Assembly: GCA_005887685.1 (NCBI GenBank)
Contig: VBHJ01000004.1
Coordinates: 42,995-106,994 of the forward strand
Length of the DNA: 64,000 nucleotides
Direction of reading: 5' to 3'
From: Chloroflexota bacterium
GTDB taxonomy: Bacteria; Chloroflexota; Dormibacteria; Dormibacterales; Dormibacteraceae
Made by a program: the position numbers and the translations under genes. Below, one piece after another: positions 1 to 8,711 of this stretch (its first letter is position 1; each line of letters starts with the position of its first letter). Below the pieces are notes generated by a model. It did no database searches. It was not told where the DNA came from and saw nothing but the letters and a program-made list of their open reading frames with translations.

Positions 1-2
1 AG

Positions 3-260
3 GCCGCGGGCGGGGGAGCCACAGCCACCGCCGTGTTCGATCCCGCGCAGCTCGCTCAGCTTCCGCCGGCGATCGCAGCGGGCATCCGGCATGGGCTCGC
101 CGACGCCCTGCATCCGGTGTTCATGGCGAACTTGCCGATCATCGCGGTCGCGTTCATTGCGACCCTCTTCATCCGCGAGCTGCCGCTGCGCCAGACCGCA
201 CATGTGGCTGCCGGCCGCCAGGTAATCGGCGGATCGGGCAAGGCTGAAGAAACATCCTGA
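3..260 (+). CDS. MFS drug exporter, DHA2 type (C-terminal fragment)
   Basis: Partial gene cut by the left edge of the window; about 85 residues remain. The visible part shows one strongly hydrophobic segment (ANLPIIAVAFIATLFIREL) followed by the short basic/polar tail with PLR, which is the usual end of EmrB/QacA-type 14-TM major facilitator drug exporters. Just before it lies an Ala/Leu/Pro-rich extracytoplasmic stretch typical of the last loop of that family. A GTG at 33 is an internal codon, not the start. The family exports drugs by proton antiport in the cytoplasmic membrane; the substrate cannot be told. Another complete DHA2 exporter occurs at 36791-38197. Confidence 0.7.
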   Translation, partial: AAGGGATATAVFDPAQLAQLPPAIAAGIRHGLADALHPVFMANLPIIAVAFIATLFIRELPLRQTAHVAAGRQVIGGSGKAEETS

Positions 261-310
261 TTCGGTAACCGGCTTGTCTTGCGGCGTCCCGAAGGACAGA
301 ATTCCGGGAC

Positions 311-982
311 GTGAATCCATCCCTGGGGCAAGAGCAGCGGAGAATCTGGTCGATCTGGGCGGCGGCCGGGCTGGTCGTGCTTGGCGGCTTGATGCCTCTC
401 ATATTCGGTGGCACCTCGAGTCGCGTCGCCGGCGTGATCATCCCGTTCGGGGTCGCCGCCGTCGCGATCGCCGCCTGCGGGGTGTTCAGCACGCAGAGCA
501 GGACGGTCTTGTCCGCGGTCTACTTCGTCGCAGGCCTGGCGATCGTGTTCGGCCTGCTCTCGATGTTCACCCTGCCCATCCGCCTGGCAGTCCTGGGAAC
601 GTGCCCCGTCGCACCGGCCCCGTGCCCCACCGGCCTGCCGCGCCCCCTCACCGACGGGGAGAACACGGGGATGGGTGCCGCAGCCGCGCTGGGGATCGCC
701 GCGCTGTTCCTGGGTTTTTACGGCCTCGCCACCATCTTTCGCGGGGCCGTGATTCCGCAGTTGGCGCCGAGGGCGCGCAAGATCCCGCCGATGGCCCCCG
801 CGGTGGCGGCTGAGCCGGCGCCCGTCGCCGTGGCAGCTGAGCCGGCGCCCGTCGCCGTGGCGGCTGAGCCTGCGCCCGTCGCCGCGCCGGAGGCGCTCCA
901 ACCGGAGCCGGAGCTTCCTGCGCACGAAGAGGTGGAGCTCCCCGAGCTTCCGCCACACGAGTCCACTTCCTCCACGACCTAG
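311..982 (+). CDS. Small membrane protein with Pro/Ala repeat tail
   Basis: Unrecognised protein of 223 residues with GTG start. Four hydrophobic segments are visible (near residues 15-33, 40-58, 68-88 and 125-145), then a cytoplasmic or exposed tail rich in Ala, Pro and Glu. The tail contains three near-identical copies of a nine-residue unit (AEPAPVAVA-like) encoded by a 27-bp tandem repeat, and ends in acidic residues and Ser/Thr. A Cys pair (CPVAPAPCP) sits in the loop between TM3 and TM4. It lies between an MFS gene and an acyl-CoA dehydrogenase gene on the same strand, which gives no clear functional clue. No function is proposed. Confidence 0.6.
   Translation: MNPSLGQEQRRIWSIWAAAGLVVLGGLMPLIFGGTSSRVAGVIIPFGVAAVAIAACGVFSTQSRTVLSAVYFVAGLAIVFGLLSMFTLPIRLAVLGTCPVAPAPCPTGLPRPLTDGENTGMGAAAALGIAALFLGFYGLATIFRGAVIPQLAPRARKIPPMAPAVAAEPAPVAVAAEPAPVAVAAEPAPVAAPEALQPEPELPAHEEVELPELPPHESTSSTT
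803..883 (+). repeat. Three tandem copies of a 27-bp in-frame unit
   Basis: Units at 803-829, 830-856 and 857-883 differ at only two positions overall (an A for G in unit 2, a T for G in unit 3). The length is a multiple of three, so copy-number change would lengthen or shorten the protein tail without a frameshift. Confidence 0.9.
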
Positions 983-996
983 ACTCTCGTTTCGTC

Positions 997-2127
997 GTGG
1001 ACTTCGCTTTTTCTGAAGAGCAGGAGATGCTGCGGCGCTCCGCGCGCGAGTTCCTCGCCAAGGAATGCAGCCCCAAGACCGTGCGCAAGCTCATGGAGAG
1101 CGAGGACGGGTTCGACCCCGCGATGTGGAAGAAGATCGCGGACCTCGGCTGGACCGCCCTTGGCATCCCTGAGCAGTACGGAGGCGTCGGCACGTTCCTC
1201 GACCTCGTGGTCGTGCTCGAAGAGGCCGGGCGCGCGCTGCTCCCCGGGCCGTTCTTCTCGACGATGGGGTTGGCCGTCCCGGTCCTGATCGAAGCAGGTA
1301 CAGAAGCCCAGAAGAAGGATGCGCTCGCCACCATCGCGTCCGGTGACGCAAGGGCGACCCTCGCTTTCACCGAGCCGTCAGGCCGATGGGACGCGAGCAG
1401 TGTGACGCTGACCGCCAAACAGTCGGGCGGTGGCTGGCAGCTCGACGGAGTCAAGCTCTTCGTCCCCGACGCGCACACGGCCGACTACATGGCCGTGGCC
1501 GCGCGGAGCCGCGGCGAGGGTGAGGAGGGCATCACGCTGTTCCTGGTCAAAGGCAGGCCGAAGGGCATGAGCGTCAAGCCGCTGGAGACCCTCGACATGA
1601 CGCGGCGGTGGTGCGAGGTGCGGTTCGAAGGCGTGCAGCTTGACGCAGACGCGGTCATGGGGGCTCCCGACAAAGCCTGGCCGCGCCTGAGGCGGGCCCT
1701 CGAATGGGCCACTGCCGCGCTGTGCGCGGAGATGGTCGGCGGCGTGCAGAAGGTGCTCGAGACATCGACGGAGTACGCAAAAACACGCCAACAGTTCGGC
1801 AAGCCGATCGGCATCTACCAGGCGGTTTCACACAAGCTCGCCGACATGCTCGTTCTGTCCGAGAGTGGGAGGTCGGCAACCTACTACGCCGCGTGGGCGG
1901 TCGATGCCGACGCGCCCGATCGCTCCCTTGCCTCCTCGATGGCCAAGGCTTACGTCTCCGACGCATACCGGAAGGTCGCGGGGGACGGCATCCAGGTGCA
2001 CGGCGGCATCGGCTTCACGTGGGAGCACGACATGCACCTCTACTTCAAGCGCGCGAAGTCGTCAGAGGTGACGCTGGGCGACGCCACCTACCATCGCGAG
2101 CTGGTCGCGCAAGCCCTCGACCTATAG
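997..2127 (+). CDS. Acyl-CoA dehydrogenase family protein
   Basis: FAD-dependent alpha,beta-dehydrogenation of an acyl-CoA thioester, passing electrons to electron-transfer flavoprotein. The 376 residues match a full-length family member: N-terminal helical domain starting DFAFSEEQEMLRRSAREF, a central beta domain (LAFTEP, residues about 125-135), and a C-terminal helical domain with RQQFGKPIGIYQAV and HGGIGFTWEHDMHLY, the conserved region that carries the catalytic Glu in many members. GTG start at 997. It is followed eight bases later by an SMR exporter gene. Chain-length specificity is not readable; the divergent beta domain suggests a steroid/branched-type or uncharacterised subgroup. Confidence 0.88.
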   Translation: MDFAFSEEQEMLRRSAREFLAKECSPKTVRKLMESEDGFDPAMWKKIADLGWTALGIPEQYGGVGTFLDLVVVLEEAGRALLPGPFFSTMGLAVPVLIEAGTEAQKKDALATIASGDARATLAFTEPSGRWDASSVTLTAKQSGGGWQLDGVKLFVPDAHTADYMAVAARSRGEGEEGITLFLVKGRPKGMSVKPLETLDMTRRWCEVRFEGVQLDADAVMGAPDKAWPRLRRALEWATAALCAEMVGGVQKVLETSTEYAKTRQQFGKPIGIYQAVSHKLADMLVLSESGRSATYYAAWAVDADAPDRSLASSMAKAYVSDAYRKVAGDGIQVHGGIGFTWEHDMHLYFKRAKSSEVTLGDATYHRELVAQALDL

Positions 2128-2134
2128 GAGCGCG

Positions 2135-2461
2135 ATGCCCTGGGTGCTGCTGGTAGCAGCGATCGCCACCGAGGTCGCGGGCACGCTGGCGCTTCGCGGA
2201 TCGGATGGCTTCACCAAGCTGGTCCCGTCGTTGATCACGGTCGCCGGCTACGTCGCGAGCTTCGTGCTCCTGGCGATCGTGCTCAAGTCGCTGCCGGTCG
2301 GAATCGTCTACGCGATCTGGTCGGCCGTCGGCATCGCGCTCGTCGCGGTGCTGGGCAAGTTGATCTTCGGCGACCCGGTGCCGCCGCTGGCGATGGCCGG
2401 CATGGTGCTCATCGTCGGCGGGGTGGTGCTGGTCGGGCTGTCAGGCGCGAAGACGCACTAG
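2135..2461 (+). CDS. SMR-family multidrug efflux protein
   Basis: Small multidrug resistance transporter of 108 residues with four TM helices. The essential membrane Glu is at residue 13 (AIATEVAGT), and the later segment SLPVGIVYAIWSAVGIALV carries the family's conserved Tyr and Trp in TM3. Such proteins act as antiparallel dimers exchanging protons for cationic drugs or guanidinium. A clear ribosome site (AGGAG at 2127-2131) precedes the ATG. The stop codon overlaps the stop of the convergent lipoprotein gene by three bases. The conserved residues do not decide between the drug (Qac) and guanidinium (Gdx) subfamilies. Confidence 0.9.
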   Translation: MPWVLLVAAIATEVAGTLALRGSDGFTKLVPSLITVAGYVASFVLLAIVLKSLPVGIVYAIWSAVGIALVAVLGKLIFGDPVPPLAMAGMVLIVGGVVLVGLSGAKTH

Positions 2462-3732
2462 GGGCGAACTGTCCCCACGACGAGGCCCGAGAATCCCATC
2501 GAGTTGGCTGAGGCCGGCGCGCTGGCGGCGACATAGGCCAGCGGGAACGGCGGCAGCTTGAGTGGATCCGTGTTGAAGTCGCCCGCATAGGTGGATGAGT
2601 CGAGCCAGGCAGAGCCGTACAAGCCTCGGGCCAGCGCGACCCGGCTGCCATCTCGACCGATCACGAGCTCTCCAAAACCGCCCGAACCATCATTGGCGCA
2701 GCACATCATCACGTGCTGGCCGTCCGGCGCCAGGACCGGAGAAGACGGAGCAGTGGCGCCTGAAGCTGTGAAGTGCCACAGCTCGGTCCCATCGGCCTGG
2801 CGAACGCTCACCGGCTCGACCACGTTCTGCTGCGGCGTGCCGCCGCCCGTGATCGTCGAGTCGCCGGTGCAAACGAATGCCCCGCTTGCCACCGATCCCC
2901 AGGCCATGCACGAGCTTGGGTTTGAGAAGGTTTTGAGAACCTTGGCCGTCAACGGGTCGATCCGAACCAGGACACCAAGCGTCGATCCTGGACCGCCACC
3001 TTGCGACGCCCATACGGTCGGATCTGTGCCGACCGGGCCCACTTCGTCCCATCCGGTCAGAGCCAGAACGTTCTGCGGTTTGGTCCAACTCTGGTGATAC
3101 AACAGCTGGCTCGTTCCGCCGTTCGATGCTGAATAAGCATCAAAGGCGAACGGGCTCGTGGCCTGGGAGCCATCGCATGAGAACGCATTCGTCGGGATCG
3201 TGTAGACGGTGCCCAGAAGCCTCGTGCCGTCGGGGCTCACCGCGAAGGACAGCATCTGCTGAGTCGAGGTCATATGGAAATCCGCAGCCGTCCGCACGGT
3301 TCCGTCGATCGAAAGGCTCCGGATGACGCCCTTCGCGTCGGCGTAGAAGACCTTGCCGGCCGCGACGTGGGCCGACGGAGGAATGATCGCCCCCATGCAT
3401 CCCACGCTGGGCACTGGCATCGGCGTGAAAGTGGTTTTGGCCCTCGCGTATCCGTCGACACCGGCGATCGCGACCGTGTTGTAGCTCCAGCTGTTGGCGG
3501 TGCCGCTGGCTTCCAACACGGCGAACAGCAGTGTGGGCGAGGTCTTAGGCACCGGCAGAGGGCTTGTCGCGGGACTTGCGCCGGGACTCCCGGCAGGTGT
3601 GGCGCTCGGTTGCGCGCCGGCGGTGGCAGTCGGTGTGGTGATCGGAGACACAACCGTCGATGTCGGTTTGCCTTGCACCTGGCCGCACGCGACCGCCATC
3701 AGGAGGAGAGCGGCCAGGAGGATTGCTTTCAT
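2458..3732 (-). CDS. Predicted lipoprotein, beta-propeller-like
   Basis: Start set at the ATG at 3732, giving 424 residues that begin with a lipoprotein signal: Lys2, a hydrophobic core and a lipobox ending AVAC (Cys16). A longer open frame upstream has no signal-like sequence and is not used. After the Cys comes a Thr/Pro/Ala-rich linker of about 50 residues, then a globular region with repeated short beta-strand blocks (SPDGTRLLG, APDGQHVMM, RDGSRVAL) of the type seen in WD40-like/TolB-like propellers. Cys-Cys pairs occur late in the protein. It lies 32 bases downstream of a co-directional ABC exporter gene, so it may be co-transcribed. Function unknown. Confidence 0.65.
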   Translation of the reverse strand: MKAILLAALLLMAVACGQVQGKPTSTVVSPITTPTATAGAQPSATPAGSPGASPATSPLPVPKTSPTLLFAVLEASGTANSWSYNTVAIAGVDGYARAKTTFTPMPVPSVGCMGAIIPPSAHVAAGKVFYADAKGVIRSLSIDGTVRTAADFHMTSTQQMLSFAVSPDGTRLLGTVYTIPTNAFSCDGSQATSPFAFDAYSASNGGTSQLLYHQSWTKPQNVLALTGWDEVGPVGTDPTVWASQGGGPGSTLGVLVRIDPLTAKVLKTFSNPSSCMAWGSVASGAFVCTGDSTITGGGTPQQNVVEPVSVRQADGTELWHFTASGATAPSSPVLAPDGQHVMMCCANDGSGGFGELVIGRDGSRVALARGLYGSAWLDSSTYAGDFNTDPLKLPPFPLAYVAASAPASANSMGFSGLVVGTVRP

Positions 3733-3764
3733 ATCAGCGACAACGGTCGGATTGTGAATTAGTT

Positions 3765-6149
3765 TCAACCAGATGCGAGCAGCCTGAAAACGACCAGGCC
3801 AAACAGCGCGCACGCCGGGATGACAAGCCCGCGGAACAGCGCCCAGTAGTTGGACCACGCTTCACGCAGCCGGTCGAGGCGTCGCCCCGAGCCGAAGACC
3901 AGCGACCAGTAGATCGGCAGCGCCGCCCCTGTGTTGAGCGCGAGGGCGAGCACGACGCCCGCACCGGCGACCGCGAACCAAGCCTGCAGCGGCGCCGAGG
4001 GGCCAAAGCCGAGCTGCAGGCCCCACAGCCCTCCCACGGCGCCAAGGACCGCCACGGCCGGAACCCCCAGCAGGAAGAAGGCGGCAAAGCTCAAGACCAC
4101 GAGCCCGAGCATCAGCGCGAGCGTCGCGACGATACCGGCCAGCCCGGCAGCCGCAACCGTGGTCGTGGTCGGGTGCGCTCCGGAGGTCTGCACCGTCGTC
4201 GACGCGACCGGCGTGGGGTCGATCGGCGCTCCCGTCGCGGCGGCGCGGACGTCTGACCACGAGTGCCAGTGCGCGCCGGCGCTGATCGTCCCGGCGATGC
4301 CGGCGGATGCCGCCGCGATGAGCACCCCGGCTGCGACGGCAGCCGCGTTGCGGCGGATCACGGCAACCGGCAGCCAGTTGCGGCGGCGCCGCGTTCTTCC
4401 GAGGCCCGTCTCCATCAACCGCTCGCGGTCGAACGCCGCGCCGCACAGCACCGTCAGCGCGAAGCAGGCGGTGAGCGGGAGCAGCAGCGATGCGTACGCC
4501 AGCGGCGAGCGGAAGACGAAGAGAGCGAGAGGCAGGTCGGCCACGGCGGCCGACACCGGCGAAAGCAGGAACGACCACGCACCGCCCGCCGCACCTTCGC
4601 GCGGGAAGAGCATGAAGCCCAGCATCCGCCCCATGGCGGCCCAGTACGAGGTGACGACCGCGACAAAGGCGAACACGGGCAGGAGATCCCAGGGCGCCGT
4701 CTGCCCGAACAGGCTCAGCAGCGCCATGCCCGCCGCCATCCACAACGTGACCCAGACGGTGCTGACAACCGCGCCCGGGAGCACCTCGAGCCAGATCAGC
4801 GACGGGTCGTCCACAGGCGTGTAGAGAAGGACTTCCAGCGAGCCCTGCGCCTTTTCCCACCAGATCCCGATCGAGCTCTTGATCGATTCGAGCAGGGCGA
4901 ATGACATGAAGAAGAGCGGGAGCAGCAGGCCCGCCTGAAGCGCGTTCCCGCCGGCCAGGCGTTGGGCCACCTGGCCTGCGGGCCCGGGCAGCTGGCCGAA
5001 AAGCGACGTGCCCGCGACCAGCAGAAGCACGAACGCGTTCAGGTACATCACCCAGCTGAGGTCGCCCCGCCGCCACCAGGAGCTGACATAGAAAGGAAGC
5101 GAATGACGCAGCATGTCGCCTTGCTCGCGCAGCGACGCAAACATGCGCGGAGCGCGAATTCCGGAAGAAACCTCGGTCGGTGTTGCGACCGGTTCGGCGT
5201 CCGCCTCGATCGCCACCGTCATCGCTTTCAGGTAGACCGATTCGAGCGTCGTCTGCCGCTCCTCGAGCTCGTGGAACGGCGCACCTTGCTTGGCCAGATG
5301 CGCCTGCAGCTCGGCCGCGAACTGGGCGCGATCGCTCACGCTCGCCTGCCACGGCAGCGTGTAGGAGAGCTCAGCGCCATCGAGGCTGTGCGCGCGGGTG
5401 CGCGATGTCAGCCACCGCGTGATCGGTTCGGTGTTCGCCGGGTTGCGCGCGAGATGAGCGGTGAATCGCCGGCCCTCTTCCGCTTCCTCGCGCAGCTCGT
5501 CGAGCGTGCCCTCGGCGACGATGACGCCGCGTCGCATGATGGCGACGCGGTCGGCCATCAGCTCCGCTTCGCCCAGGACGTGAGTGGTGACGATGAGGGC
5601 TGCACCACGTGCCTTCTGCTCGCCGAGATAGCGGCGCATGTCCGCCGCGGCCACAGGGTCCAGGCCCGCGGTGGGCTCATCGCAGAAGATCCAGTCCGGC
5701 TCGTGGAGGGTGGCTCGGATGAGCGCCACCTTCTGCGCCATGCCGCGCGAGTAAGCGGCGAGCACGGTGTCGGTGCGGTCGGCGAGCTCGAAACGCTCGA
5801 GCAGGGACGCGATTCGCTCGCGGCGGATTTTCTCGGGAACTCCGTACAGGTAGCCAAAACGGTCGAGGTACTCGGTTGCGGTGTTGCGACCGTACAGGCG
5901 GGCCTGGTCCGGCACCACGCCCAGCCGGGATCGCACCGCGTCCAGGCGTTCGGGAAGGCGAAGGCCGTCGAGCTCGATCAGGCCCGCGTCGGGCCGCAAT
6001 ATGCCACCGAGGCAGCGCAGCGTGGTCGACTTGCCCGCGCCGTTCTGACCAAGCAGGACGAGGATCTCGCCGCGCTCGACGTGAAGGTCCACCCCGGCCA
6101 CGGCGCGCACGTCGCCAAAGCTTTTGCGCAGACCCTCGACCCTGATCAT
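3765..6149 (-). CDS. ABC-2 exporter with ATPase and permease in one chain
   Basis: A single 794-residue polypeptide. Residues 1-310 are an ABC ATPase: Walker A GQNGAGKS (about 34-41), signature YSRGMAQKVAL, Walker B IFCDEPTAGLD and the switch His in VTTHVLGEAE. From about residue 330 a permease region follows, with about six TM segments and an ABC-2 type cytoplasmic motif (EKAQGSLEVLLYTPV). After a basic linker (GRTRRRR) there is a third membrane region of about 200 residues with a Thr/Val-rich exposed loop, resembling diverged SpoIIM domains. Most ABC-2 exporters encode ATPase and permease separately, so this fusion is unusual. ATG start at 6149 is 13 bases after darA. Substrate unknown. Confidence 0.8.
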   Translation of the reverse strand: MIRVEGLRKSFGDVRAVAGVDLHVERGEILVLLGQNGAGKSTTLRCLGGILRPDAGLIELDGLRLPERLDAVRSRLGVVPDQARLYGRNTATEYLDRFGYLYGVPEKIRRERIASLLERFELADRTDTVLAAYSRGMAQKVALIRATLHEPDWIFCDEPTAGLDPVAAADMRRYLGEQKARGAALIVTTHVLGEAELMADRVAIMRRGVIVAEGTLDELREEAEEGRRFTAHLARNPANTEPITRWLTSRTRAHSLDGAELSYTLPWQASVSDRAQFAAELQAHLAKQGAPFHELEERQTTLESVYLKAMTVAIEADAEPVATPTEVSSGIRAPRMFASLREQGDMLRHSLPFYVSSWWRRGDLSWVMYLNAFVLLLVAGTSLFGQLPGPAGQVAQRLAGGNALQAGLLLPLFFMSFALLESIKSSIGIWWEKAQGSLEVLLYTPVDDPSLIWLEVLPGAVVSTVWVTLWMAAGMALLSLFGQTAPWDLLPVFAFVAVVTSYWAAMGRMLGFMLFPREGAAGGAWSFLLSPVSAAVADLPLALFVFRSPLAYASLLLPLTACFALTVLCGAAFDRERLMETGLGRTRRRRNWLPVAVIRRNAAAVAAGVLIAAASAGIAGTISAGAHWHSWSDVRAAATGAPIDPTPVASTTVQTSGAHPTTTTVAAAGLAGIVATLALMLGLVVLSFAAFFLLGVPAVAVLGAVGGLWGLQLGFGPSAPLQAWFAVAGAGVVLALALNTGAALPIYWSLVFGSGRRLDRLREAWSNYWALFRGLVIPACALFGLVVFRLLASG

Positions 6150-6162
6150 GGAAAGTCCCGGC

Positions 6163-6492
6163 TCAGATCTTCTCGAAGGAATCCACCGGTACGACGAAAA
6201 CAGTTGCGCCGCCCACCTGCACCTCGACGGGAAAGGCCATGAAGAATTCGCCGGGTTCGGCCAGCGGCGGGACTGGAGTCAGATAGCGGCTGCGCTCGTG
6301 ACAGGTCTCGCGAATGACCTCGAGCGCGTCGGCAACCTGACCGTCATCGAGGCCGATCAACAGCGTGGCGTTGCCCTGCTGCAGGAAACCGCCGGTAGAT
6401 GAGACTCGCGTCGAGCTGATCCCCTTGTCGGTCAATGCGAGCACCGTGCGCCCGGCGTCCTCGCCCTGGACCACCGCGATGATGAGCTTCAA
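6163..6492 (-). CDS. darA: Cyclic-di-AMP receptor, DarA/PstA family
   Basis: A 109-residue PII-like trimeric cytoplasmic protein that binds cyclic di-AMP. The sequence follows the family closely: MKLIIAVVQGEDAGR at the N-terminus, the nucleotide-binding SSTGGFLQQGNATLLIG segment near residues 31-48, and a C-terminal half with VEVQVGGATVFVVPVD. The start ATG overlaps the tmk stop by four bases, and tmk-darA linkage is common in Gram-positive-type genomes. It implies that the host makes c-di-AMP, although no diadenylate cyclase is in this window. Downstream partner unknown, as for the whole family. Confidence 0.92.
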   Translation of the reverse strand: MKLIIAVVQGEDAGRTVLALTDKGISSTRVSSTGGFLQQGNATLLIGLDDGQVADALEVIRETCHERSRYLTPVPPLAEPGEFFMAFPVEVQVGGATVFVVPVDSFEKI

Positions 6493-7097
6493 TCCTTGCC
6501 TTCGAGGAGCGGCTTGAGGTGATCGCGGACCTCGAGGTGGATTTTGTCGCGAGAGCCGGTCGCGTCAAGCCGCACGAATCGCGACGGCTCCGCCGCCGCC
6601 AGCTTCTCGTATGCCTCGGCGACCTTGCGATGGAAATCGATCGACTCCTGCTCCATCCGGTCCTTGCTCTTGCCCGCCTTCTCGTGGCGGCCCAGGCCCG
6701 CCTCGACCGGGCCTTCGAGGAGAAAAGTGATGTCGGGCCGGGGAAAGGTCGGCGGCCACGTGGTCGGTATGCCTCGCCCGCCCCCCTGATAGGCGAGTGT
6801 CGAATCGTGAAAGCGGTCTGCGATCACGACCTGGCCTGAGGCAAGCGCCGGCCCGATGACATCGGCGATCAGCTGCCGGCGCGAGGCCATGAAGAGGTAC
6901 ATCTCGGCTTCGGGGTCGATCTCGAGGCCCTTGTAGAGGAGGACGTCGCGGATCTGCTCCCCCAGCTCGGTGCCTCCCGGCTCCCGCACGACCACCGGGT
7001 CACGCTTGGCGAGCCACTCGCCCAAAAGCTCGGCCTGGGTGGTCTTGCCTGAACCCTCGGTGCCCTCGAACGTGATGAACAAACCGCGCTTAGCCAT
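6489..7097 (-). CDS. tmk: Thymidylate kinase
   Basis: Phosphorylates dTMP to dTDP with ATP. The 202-residue product has the P-loop FEGTEGSGKTTQ (residues 10-21), the DRx motif in VIADRFHDSTLAYQGGGRG, and REPGGTELG, all standard for Tmk. Length is normal. Its stop overlaps the start of darA by four bases (ATGA), and the R3H ATPase gene lies 18 bases upstream on the same strand. Confidence 0.95.
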   Translation of the reverse strand: MAKRGLFITFEGTEGSGKTTQAELLGEWLAKRDPVVVREPGGTELGEQIRDVLLYKGLEIDPEAEMYLFMASRRQLIADVIGPALASGQVVIADRFHDSTLAYQGGGRGIPTTWPPTFPRPDITFLLEGPVEAGLGRHEKAGKSKDRMEQESIDFHRKVAEAYEKLAAAEPSRFVRLDATGSRDKIHLEVRDHLKPLLEGKD

Positions 7098-7115
7098 CTG
7101 TGCGCGGGAAGCGTA

Positions 7116-8711
7116 CTAGGCGGGTTCCTCGGGAGACGGGGTTATGCGCAGGCGGCGCTGCGGCTCCTTCCCGGTGCTGCGGGCCGACAGCTCGTTCTCC
7201 GCGACCAGCTGGTGCTGCAGCCGCCGCAGGTAGGCGTTCTGGGGCGAAATCTCAACCGGCCGCAAGGTTGCCTTGACCTGCCGGATCGCCGCCGCCGCCT
7301 CAGCCAGGGCGCGCGTGGTCGCCTCGTCTTCCCTGTCGACGCCGTAGATGCGAGCCAGCGCGTCACGGACCTGGCTTACGGAGTTGCTCTTGAGGATATG
7401 GATCGGCAGGCCGCGGCTCTCAGCCTGGCGCAGGCTGTCGGGGCGGCGGCGGTAGTGGTTCTTCAAGGTCAGCACCGCGCCGGCGCCGTCCAGGTTGCCC
7501 AGCACCCGCACGGGGATGTCGAGCTCGCGGATCGACTGCTCGACGTGATGCCGGCTCACGCCGTAGGGAAAGATGCCGAGCGGCCGGTTGTTGGTGGCCG
7601 GGGCAGGCGGCTCGGACGCGATGCCTCCCGGGGTCCCCAGGCCGTGGACCTGGGGTAGCTCGACGTTCGAGATCACGCGGCCCTCTCGCGTGCGAACGCG
7701 GATCTTGGGCATCTGCAACGGGCCTCGCAGCGCGGTGTCCACCACGTCGGCCAGCGGTTGATGAATCGCGACGCGGTCGCGATCCTGGATCTCGACCAGC
7801 ACGTCAAACGTCGGCGGTGCCTTCCGCTCGAGCACCGACTTCTGCGTTCCACGGCGGCGCGCCTCCTCGTCGGAAAGGGTGACGCTCTGGATGCCACCGA
7901 GCAGGTCGTTCAGCGTGGGGTTGACGAGCAGGTTCTCGAGCGTCTGGCCGTGCGCGGTCGCGATCAGCTGCACGCCTCGCTCGGCGATGGTGCGCGCCGC
8001 CGCAGCCTCGAGCTCGGTGCCGATCTCGTCGATGACGATGACCTCGGGCATATGGTTCTCGACCGCTTCGATCATCACCGCGTGCTGCAGGAGGGGGGTC
8101 TTGACCTGCATCCGGCGCGCCCGCCCGATGCCAGGATGCGGGATGTCGCCGTCTCCGCCGATCTCGTTCGACGTGTCGACGATCACGACTCGCTTGCGCA
8201 GCTCGTCGGCGAGCAACCGCGCGCACTCGCGCAACATCGTGGTCTTGCCAATCCCTGGACGGCCGAGCAAGAGGATGCTCTGCCCGCTCACGACGATGTC
8301 GCGGATGATCTCGCCGGTCCCCGTGACCGCGCGCCCGACGCGCATGGTCAGGCCGACGATGCGGCCGGACCGGTTGCGAATCGCCGACACGCGGTGCAGC
8401 GTGCGCTCGATGCCGGCGCGGTTGTCGTCGCCAAACTGGCCGACGTTGTTGGCGACGTGATCGAGGTCGGACGCCGAGACCGGGTGGTCGGCGAGCAGAA
8501 CCTCGCGCCCCGGGACACGCGCTTCGGGTTCGCGGCCGAGGTCGAGCACGATCTCCAGCAGCTCCCTTGGATCGATCCGCTCGTGCAGCGCCCTCGCCAG
8601 GTCCGGCGGCAGCGCCCTCGCGAGGAGCTCGACCTCCTCGTCCCAGTTCACCGCACGTGTTTGAATTGCGCCCTGCGCGCGACCGGCGTGCTGCCTGGCT
8701 TGAGCCATCAT
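7116..8711 (-). CDS. R3H-domain AAA ATPase, Ycf45/SpoIIIAA-like
   Basis: A 531-residue cytoplasmic ATPase. The central ATPase core shows a P-loop (LLLGRPGIGKTTML, about residue 150), a Walker B region (VIVIDEIG) and TAHGQTLENLL, the arrangement of SpoIIIAA-like and plastid Ycf45 proteins. The C-terminal end contains a compact R3H-like segment with NAYLRRLQHQL and GKEPQRRLRI, predicted to bind single-stranded nucleic acid. Members of this family are conserved in cyanobacteria, plastids and several monoderm phyla, but the role is not settled. Start ATG-ATG at 8711/8708 overlaps the GNAT stop by four bases. Confidence 0.85.
   Translation of the reverse strand: MMAQARQHAGRAQGAIQTRAVNWDEEVELLARALPPDLARALHERIDPRELLEIVLDLGREPEARVPGREVLLADHPVSASDLDHVANNVGQFGDDNRAGIERTLHRVSAIRNRSGRIVGLTMRVGRAVTGTGEIIRDIVVSGQSILLLGRPGIGKTTMLRECARLLADELRKRVVIVDTSNEIGGDGDIPHPGIGRARRMQVKTPLLQHAVMIEAVENHMPEVIVIDEIGTELEAAAARTIAERGVQLIATAHGQTLENLLVNPTLNDLLGGIQSVTLSDEEARRRGTQKSVLERKAPPTFDVLVEIQDRDRVAIHQPLADVVDTALRGPLQMPKIRVRTREGRVISNVELPQVHGLGTPGGIASEPPAPATNNRPLGIFPYGVSRHHVEQSIRELDIPVRVLGNLDGAGAVLTLKNHYRRRPDSLRQAESRGLPIHILKSNSVSQVRDALARIYGVDREDEATTRALAEAAAAIRQVKATLRPVEISPQNAYLRRLQHQLVAENELSARSTGKEPQRRLRITPSPEEPA

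Noticed and set aside
803..883. CRISPR-like or regulatory direct repeats
   Set aside because: The units are contiguous, in frame and lack spacers; they are protein-tail repeats.
56..958. A 300-codon minus-strand frame at the left edge
   Set aside because: Arg/Asp/His-rich shadow of the plus-strand genes with no recognisable motif.
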